The position numbers and the translations under genes were made by a program. Shown one piece after another: positions 57,569-64,000 of a DNA stretch of 64,000 bases. This stretch comes from Edaphochlamys debaryana (taxonomy: Eukaryota; Chlorophyta; Chlorophyceae; Chlamydomonadales), in the NCBI GenBank assembly GCA_016858145.1, contig JAEHOE010000143.1, positions 124,001-188,000 of the forward strand, in the 5' to 3' direction. Below the pieces are notes generated by a model. It was not told the origin of the DNA. It saw only the letters and a list, made by a program, of their open reading frames with translations, and searched no databases. Position 1 is the first letter of the stretch; every line of letters begins with the position of its first letter.

Positions 57569-59406
57569 CTACGCCTCCGCCCCAGCCATGGCCGCGGCAG
57601 CTTTCCGCCCCCGCACCGCCGCTGCGCGCCGCTCCCGCACCTGGCCCCCGGCTCTCCCCTTCTGCTCCGCCTCCTCCTTCCCAACCTCCGTTCCCTGCGG
57701 CGGCTCTTGCTCCCCCGCCTCGGCCTGCTCCCCCGCCCGCCCTACCCCGCAGCCGTCGCCTCCCTGCGTGCCTGCCTCGCACGCCACCGCCCCCTCCGCC
57801 GCTGCCTTTGCCCGCTTCTCCGCCCGCCGCTGCGCCTTCCGCCTCCGCGCCTCCGCCTCCTCCTCGTCATCGTCCGCGCATAGCCGCGGGGCGGAGGGGG
57901 GCGGGGCGAGGCCTATGAGGACCAGCTTTAGGTCCTCAACCTGAGGAAGGAGGGGAGAGGGAGGAAGGAGGGAGGAAGGAGGGAGGGAGAGGGCTCTTGA
58001 AGACGAGAAGCAGGGGTGAGGGCTTGGACTCGCAACCGCCCACCGCATCAGGCTGCAGGGGCGCTGCGTGCTGCTGTGCATGAGGCAGGGACGGCTGCAC
58101 GGGCCCTGGAGGATCGAGCTGCTTACAAGCACCGAGGGTAGCTTGTGCTTCCCTTCCAGAGCCGGTCAACGCCCCTCTGCCAAAGCAATAACCCGAGCCA
58201 TGCAGCCACATGACCCACCGCGGCCGACCCAGCATGCTCCGCCTCCTCCTCGCCCTCCTCCTCCGCCAGCCGTGCCGCTGCAGAGCGCTTGCTGCGCTTG
58301 GCCCCCGCTGCCGGCCGGGCTCCGGTGCTGGCCCCGCGGCCGCTGGGCCCCGCCTGCTCGCCGTCCTGCTGCTCGCCGTTCCTGTGGCGACGCAAGGCAG
58401 GGAGTGAGTACCTCGACGCAGCTTGCCGTGCTCAATCACGCGTTCGCGGAATCTCGTGTTCGCGGGGTCGCCCGTCCTAAGGCCTTGCTTTTGCTGTTTT
58501 ACACCTGTGCGAGCAGCCTCTAGCACGCACTGCCGGAGCTTGCCAACTCACCCCTCCTCGCCGCGTGCCCGCTTGCGCGTCCCGGCCGCTGTGCCCACCG
58601 CGCCCAGCAGGTCCTTGCAGCGCTGCGCCATATCCTCTAGCGCCGTGGTCAGCTCGCCGCGCGTGATGCCCATCTTCGCCATGAGCGCATTGCGGTCAAC
58701 GGTCGCTTTGTGCTTCTTGGCGCTGAGGAGGAAGGCCGCTGCCAGGAAGGCCGGTCGGGACAGGTCAGCGCGCGCTCGGTCGGGGGAGGGCAGGGCCTCC
58801 ACCGTCCGGGCCTTGAAGGCCTGCAGCAGCTGCTGGGTCGAGTCGTGGAGCTGGGAGCAGCTGCGATAGAGGGGAAAAGGGGGGGTTGGGTTGGACTGGG
58901 GTTCGGGAGAGGCGGCAAGGGCGGGGCATGGGAAAGGGGCAGCGGGCTCACCCGAACAGGGTCACGAGCTCGCGCAGGTCCAGAGCAGGCCGCACGTCCA
59001 GCAGGCGCTGTACGCGCGTGAAGCACTCGTTGTAAACCTTTGGCGCCGTGCAGCTATAGCGGATAAACTCCTGGCGCAGCGGGAGCTGCGCGCCGGGCGT
59101 CCTGCGCGAGGAGGCGGAGCATGTTGGTCCGAATTCACCCAGAGCGTCGCGCAACGCCCCACCCGCCACCTCACGTTTGGCAAGCGAGCTCCAGGCATAC
59201 CGCTGGCCGGCATATCTCGCCCTGCGAACGGCGAGTTCCCGCGAGGGCGTCGCGACGGCATCCTTCCTCGCTGCGAGCCCTTCCCAGCGCACCTGGCCTA
59301 GGCTGCCTGGAAATTTGACCTTCAGCAGTCTGAGTAGCTCGCCCGCTCTGCTGAGGGCCGCCTGCTGCGTTATCCCGAGCGACTTCGCTAGCTGTTTGAA
59401 GTCCAT
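57569..59406 (-). CDS. ORC6: Origin recognition complex subunit 6
   Basis: Six exons in phase, 384 aa: 59293-59406, 59175-59221, 58952-59101, 58552-58860, 58219-58381, 57569-57940. ORC6 is the smallest ORC subunit, needed for loading the replicative helicase. It starts MDFKQLAKSLG; exon 2 gives GEICRPAVCLELACQ, the conserved ORC6 box; exon 3 has APKVYNECFTRVQ and DVRPALDLRELVTLFG; exon 4 has the second cyclin-like fold, PAFLAAAFLLSAKKHKATVD. A long Lys/Arg and Glu-rich tail follows, starting VEDLKLVLIGLAP. The tail makes it longer than the roughly 250-285 aa of plants and animals. The 47-nt exon 2 is needed for the family motif, which supports the model strongly. Confidence 0.92.
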
Positions 59407-59715
59407 TTCAACCGTGGGCGTTATCAAGTGCGTGGAGATGCTGCAGCAGTAACAGAGGATAACAGAATGTCTCTTTACAGGTCGGCGCTGCCTTCGGTGG
59501 GCCGGGATCGATGTCGCGGGTCTTCGCGCCAAAACGAATGCTGCCCGCCTTGCCTTCTTTGCTCATGACAGATGCGGTCAACCATGAAACACTACAACCT
59601 GTACATCATTCTGCATGGATCCATCATTCCTTCGCCCACACGCCGTGCCCATCCCCGCACCATCGCTGCCATCCCGCGTCGCCCCCTTTCCGCAAACACC
59701 GTGCATCGCCCCCCC
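59407..59715. promoter_or_regulatory. ORC6 promoter/5' UTR and 3' UTR of the Rieske oxygenase gene
   Basis: Only 309 bp separate the ORC6 ATG from the stop of the upstream, same-strand oxygenase gene. Both a poly(A) site and a promoter must fit. A minus-strand TGTAA lies at 59475-59479. Confidence 0.5.
59475..59479 (-). terminator. TGTAA polyadenylation word for the Rieske oxygenase gene
   Basis: Minus-strand TGTAA about 240 nt past the stop codon, a normal distance for these algae. Confidence 0.5.
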
Positions 59716-59895
59716 TTAGTGGTTGTCCCGGTGTGAGTACTCGTAGATGTGCATCATGCGCTCCAGTTTGTTCGTGGCCGCGACCACCAGCGCCGCGACG
59801 ATCGCCAACATGGCCACGAACACGCCCTCGCCGGTTGCAAAGAAGCCCGCGGCCCCCTTGACCACCGTCCCCAGCACCCCCTGCGGCACGGTCGC

Positions 59896-59926
<31 letters not shown>

Positions 59927-62900
59927 GCCACGGCCGCCATGGCGCGCACCGCCACGGCGGCGACGGCGAGGGCCGCTGCCAGCAGCCCCACCGCCCTCGC
60001 CACCGAGCGGACCGTGCGCATGCGGGCGAGCGCGGCGGAGCAGACCACGCACTGCGGGGCGGCAGGGGGCGGGAAACGGAGGGGTGATGGGTTGCAATTG
60101 TTACCCTTGCACGTTGCACCTCCCCCATGAGGCCCGCTTCGCCGCCTCTCCCTGCCCGTACCCACCTGCTTGGTGTGTGTGTGGTAGGTGTCGAAGAGGA
60201 CCGTGGGGTCGGTCTCGCGGGGGCCCAGGGGAGGCGTGCCTGGGGGTGGGAGCGGGGGGCAAGAGGGGTCAGCGGCCACGAACTGCCCTTCCAGAGGTTG
60301 CCCTGTCTCCCATGTGGCGCCTTAGCAGCTGGACTTGTGCCCTGCCCATTCCTAATCCCCCCTGCCCCCCTCACCCGGCGCCCACTGCACGTCTCCCCCC
60401 GCGAAGGTGGACAGCCACGAGCGCCAGGCGGTCACGCCCCTGACAGGGGGGGGGGAGGGAGGAGGAAAGGGGCAAGATCAAGACGACGAAGCGCAGGGAG
60501 GTGAGGAGCATGCTCTCCCCTCTGCCCTCTTGCCCACCTGTCCACCCCCGTGGGCATGAAGTACTTGGGCGGGGGCACGGGGGCCGAGGGGGAAGAGGGG
60601 GAGGGGGAGGTGGCCCCCGCCCCCGCCCCCTCCTCCCTCCTGGCCGCCGCCTCCCTCGCCACGATGCGCTCCTGGTGGTGAAGGAACACCATGTCCTGAC
60701 AGGGGGGGGAGGGGGAGGGGGGCGGGTGTCACAGGAGGCCAGCTCCCATGAAGGCCAAGCGCCTAGAGCTTGGCCTCCCTACTCGCTGTGGCGTGGCCCG
60801 CTGGCAGGCCCTACCTGCGGCGCACCCCGATGATGTCACGGCTGCATGAGCAGCCCCGCAACCGCCCTCCCACTCACCCTCCCGCCGCCCCCCGCCCCAC
60901 CGGCTGGGCGCCCTTCAGCGTGCGCCAGCCATCCGCGCACCCTCCTGCTGCCCACCTCCCGCCGGCCCCCTCCCCGCCCCTCCCACCCAGACCCCCGCAC
61001 ACCCACCCACACCCACACCCCCACACCCCTCCCATCCCCCACCCACCCCCACCCCACCTGGTGCAGGAACACCGACCCCAGGCTGTGGAACAGCCACTTG
61101 GGCAGCGGCGCGGCGAAGAAGGCGATGCCCGTGCCGCCGCCCACACGCAGCTGCGGAGGCGGGGCGAAGGGGGCCCAAGGGGAGGGGAGGGTGAGATGGC
61201 GCAGGAGTGGGGTGCGGCCTGCGCTGCCTACCAGCGGCCCGCCGCCCTGCGCCCCAGCATCAGCCGCAGCCCCCCACCCGCCCTCTGCCCGCTGCCCTCT
61301 GGCCCCTGCACCCCACCCCTAGCACCGGAGCATCGCGCCCGAGGCGCCTTCTGTCCTTCTCTGAGCAGGCCGTCTAGCGCCGTCATTGCGGCTGCTCGCA
61401 CCGCGCCCACACCCGTAGTTCCTGCGCTCCCTCCCCCCTCCCCCCTGTGCACCTGCTGCCCGATGTGCCGCGTCCAGCCGGGGCGCGTGGGCGTGGAGAA
61501 GAGCGCCAGAATCGTGGATCCACCTTTGGTGTGGTTCTGCTGAATCCTGTTTTGGTGAGGGAGGAATGGGCCGGTGGATAGGTTGTCGCGGTCACTGGTC
61601 AGCAGGAGGGGGGGCAGCCGCGGGGGAATCAGCAGCAAAGGGACACGTCAGCCCTGGTCCCGGGATGCTGGCTGCCCGACCCGGTGTGAGGCCCTCCTAA
61701 TGGGGGCGAGGTGGTGGGGTTAACGACGGCCTTGGGCCCTGATGAAAGAGCCATGAACGCCTGCCGGGATCGCATGGGCGGGCCCCAGCGACCGGGTGTG
61801 TGGGGGGGGGGGGACGGCGCGGCCCCTCACCTGACGTGTGCGGGCGGCTGGAAGCCGGTGAAGGACTCCGCCACGTCAGCGCGCCAGGGGTCGGGGATGC
61901 GGAACTTGGGGGGAGAAGGGTGCGTGGGAGGAGGGAGGGATCGCGAGGGGGGACCGAAGAAGTTGCGGGGGCAGCGAACGGGGCCGAGTGGCTGGGGGGT
62001 TGGGGTTGGATGGGGACCGGCGCGGTGCCCTGCACGGCCCTGGTCCGTGAGGGGAGTCCGTCGCTGGCTAGCACCCCCAACACCCCTGCCCCACGAGCCC
62101 CCCCCCCTCCAGCGCCCAATGCCCCGCTCCCGCCCGCCTCCAGTCCCCCAACTCCGGTTGGTCCGCGCCCTGTGCCCGCGCCCCTTGGCCCGCGCCCCTG
62201 CTCCGCGCCCCGTCTGGTCCCTCCCCGCCCCGCCCCGTCTGGTTGGGCCGCGCCCGTGCTCCCCGCCCCTACCTCGAAGCCCCCCTCCAGGGACAGGGGC
62301 CGGGAGAACTCCATGCCAAACGGCTTGGGATCAGTGTAGCGGTTGCCTGAGTGTAAAGGGTGGTTGGCGGTTGGAGGGGGAGCGAGGGCGGGAGGGAGCG
62401 GCACACGGGGGAGGGTGGGCGTCCGGCATGTGTGCAGGCGGGTCAGAGCCGCAGGGGGGCCGACATTCAGGGAAGCCCTCCCCAAGCCCATCAGTGGTGC
62501 CCCCTCGGCCCCAGCACCGGTAGCTGGGGGATGGGGGGTCAGCCCACCCCGCTAGGAATCCCCACCTGCGACCTTGTGGTGGCTGCCGGGGGGGCGGGGG
62601 GGGGGGGGGGATTGCGATCCGTCGGCAGGGGCAGGGGCAGGGGCAGGGGGTGGAGTCGTGGGCAACGGCAGGGGCAGGAGGGGCCAGGGGCCAGAGACCT
62701 CGCCCCCGTGGTGACGTGGTCAACGACAAGCCAATGCATATAAGCGTCCACTACTCGCTGTACCGGATTCGCACTTTCCCGTAACCGATGACGTTAGTAA
62801 CCGCCTGCCCCCCCACCTGACGGGCACGTGGGCGGGGTCCACCACTGAGAGGGGAGGGGGGAGGGGCGGGGGGGCGAATGAAGTTCCAGAACACCACACG

Positions 62901-64000
62901 CATGTCAGTCGCACGTCCCGCTGCCGTACATTGCCGAACTAACCGTTCTCGATGAAGTAGTTGTGGCCGTACGGCAGGTCCCGGAAAGTCCAGCCGGGGG
63001 CCTCCACGCCCGGGGCGCCTGACCCGTCCGCCTGGGGGTGGGCGTGGGGTGGGGCCGGGGGTCGGCAGCGGGCGGCAGGTGACCCTGCAGCCACGATCCC
63101 TGACGAAGTCTGGCCACGACCAGGCCACGACGTGGCCTGTCCTCTGCCCGAAGTGACGAATGAGAAGGGCCCAAGCCGAGACCTAGCGGAGATCAGCTGC
63201 CTCCTTGAGTGCTCGGCCATGAAGGATCAGAGGGCAGAACCGTAGTAGTTCATCCCACGCCGTCCCCTCCTGCTCGCCCCACCTGTATCTCCGGCGGCAG
63301 GTAGGGCTGCTTGGCGGCGGCCGCCTCCTCCGCCCCCGGCCCGCCCTGCCCCCACACCCACAGCAGCCCGCCCCGCTGCAGGGTGGGGTGGGCGGTGGCG
63401 CAGGAGCGGGGGCTGGAGGTGGCCCGGTGGAGCTGGTCGGGGGTCCTGGGAGGGTGGGACAGCACACCAGCGACAGACGGCAGACAGGTTAACAGACTGG
63501 CCGCAAAGCTAGCTGGATCCTGACGCTGAAGCTAGCTGTGAGCATGCCTGCTCACAGAATCCCCAGAGCACTCCCCATCAGGCACCCCAGCCTCTCACCT
63601 TGCCGTGGGGATCTCGGTGCACGCCCCCTTGCCGTCGAAGCGCCAGCCGTGGTAGGCACACAGCCTGGTTGGGTGGGAGAGAGGGGGCGCAGGTGGAAAG
63701 GGTAAAGGGCAAAGCACGTGAGGGGCACGTGCGTAAAGCCCAGGACTGCCGATGTGCCTGACTCGCGAACTCTCGCTGCCTTCCTCCCATACCCCCCCTC
63801 CTCCTTCCGCCCCGCCTCACAGCTGTCCGTCCTTCTCGATGCGGCCCTCAGACAGGGGGGCCATCCTGGGGGGTAACAGAGGAGGGGGGAGGGATTGGCT
63901 TAGGAAGGGGCATGAAGCTGGCGGAACCACACCACGCACCCTGTACGTGGTCTCGTCTCCCCTGCCCCCCTCCCCCACCTGTGAGGGCATGCGTCCCTGA
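59716..64000 (-). CDS. Rieske oxygenase of the PAO/TIC55/PTC52 family, 5' end outside window
   Basis: Chloroplast Rieske mononuclear-iron oxygenase type, acting on chlorophyll-related or inner-envelope substrates in plants. Fifteen exons join in phase (464 visible aa): 63979-64000, 63821-63865, 63599-63664, 63283-63445, 62944-63031, 62817-62844, 62566-62582 (17 nt), 62273-62346, 61831-61904, 61453-61546, 61058-61150, 60538-60695, 60375-60439, 60166-60239, 59716-60051. The Rieske ligands are CPHR and CAYHGWRF. WTFRDLPYGHNYFIEN and VVDPAHVPVSHHK supply the iron-site motifs. FFAAPLPKWLFHSLGSVFLHQ and PPPKYFMPTGVDRW are PaO-domain landmarks. The C-terminus has a CVVC pair and two hydrophobic stretches (membrane anchor). 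Which family member it is cannot be told without the N-terminus. Confidence 0.9.
62566..62582 (-). other. 17-nt microexon of the Rieske oxygenase gene
   Basis: CAG|CCACCACAAGGTCGCAG|GTGGGG. It supplies SHHKVAG between VPVR/S and GNRYTDPKPFGME. Its length (2 mod 3) is exactly what is needed to join the 28-nt and 74-nt neighbouring exons in frame. Confidence 0.88.

Noticed and set aside
1..64000. tRNA, rRNA, CRISPR array or bacterial-type operon
   Set aside because: None seen; the window is intron-rich nuclear eukaryotic DNA.

Overview
The window is nuclear DNA from a GC-rich chlamydomonadalean (volvocine-type) green alga. The evidence is short, C-rich GT-AG introns in almost every gene, secreted proteins with long Ser-Pro rods like those of Chlamydomonas and Volvox cell walls, TGTAA polyadenylation words, and algal non-LTR and Ty3/gypsy-type retroelements. 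I do not commit to a species. All gene models were built by hand from splice-site and reading-phase agreement.

Layout. 201-714 (-): end of an unrecognised membrane protein. 2049-5296 (-): organelle-targeted Bax-inhibitor-1/YccA-like membrane protein, divergent from 5669-10897 (+), a MINDY4-type Lys48 deubiquitinase. 12708-15738 (-): vasculin/GPBP1-like protein. 17574-21707 (+): WD40/DUF2415-type protein whose 5' exons were not found. 22785-46339: an array of secreted Ser-Pro-rod hydroxyproline-rich glycoproteins, with two nearly identical 6.12-kb copies (A, B), a more divergent copy (C) and a truncated leading fragment. A 7.6-kb retroelement (23226-30837) splits the leading fragment from copy A. 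46340-49870: gene-poor, with small repeats. 49871-55997: a LINE with ORF1 and an APE-RT ORF2. 57569-59406 (-): ORC6. 59716-64000 (-): a Rieske oxygenase of the PAO/TIC55/PTC52 family, running off the window.

The most unusual object is the 7.6-kb element. It encodes gag, protease, RT, RNase H, integrase, a GPY/F module and a chromodomain, like a chromovirus. Instead of direct LTRs it has 86-bp terminal inverted repeats (two mismatches, TGTTG...CAACA) and a probable 5-bp target duplication. The uninterrupted target is present in both downstream copies of the array. Its coding region reads through only if five spliceosomal introns are removed. One of these falls inside the RT catalytic YLDD motif, and two flank a 20-nt microexon carrying the conserved MCIDYR block. 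Gag and pol share one frame separated by a single UAG, and a 137-aa ORF precedes gag. Inverted ends plus retained introns suggest movement or copying that does not go through a spliced, LTR-primed cDNA. It inserted 183 bp past the stop codon of glycoprotein copy A, between the gene and its only nearby TGTAA.

The host genes look like ordinary single-copy housekeeping genes with no shared pathway. The array and the transposons account for about half of the window.
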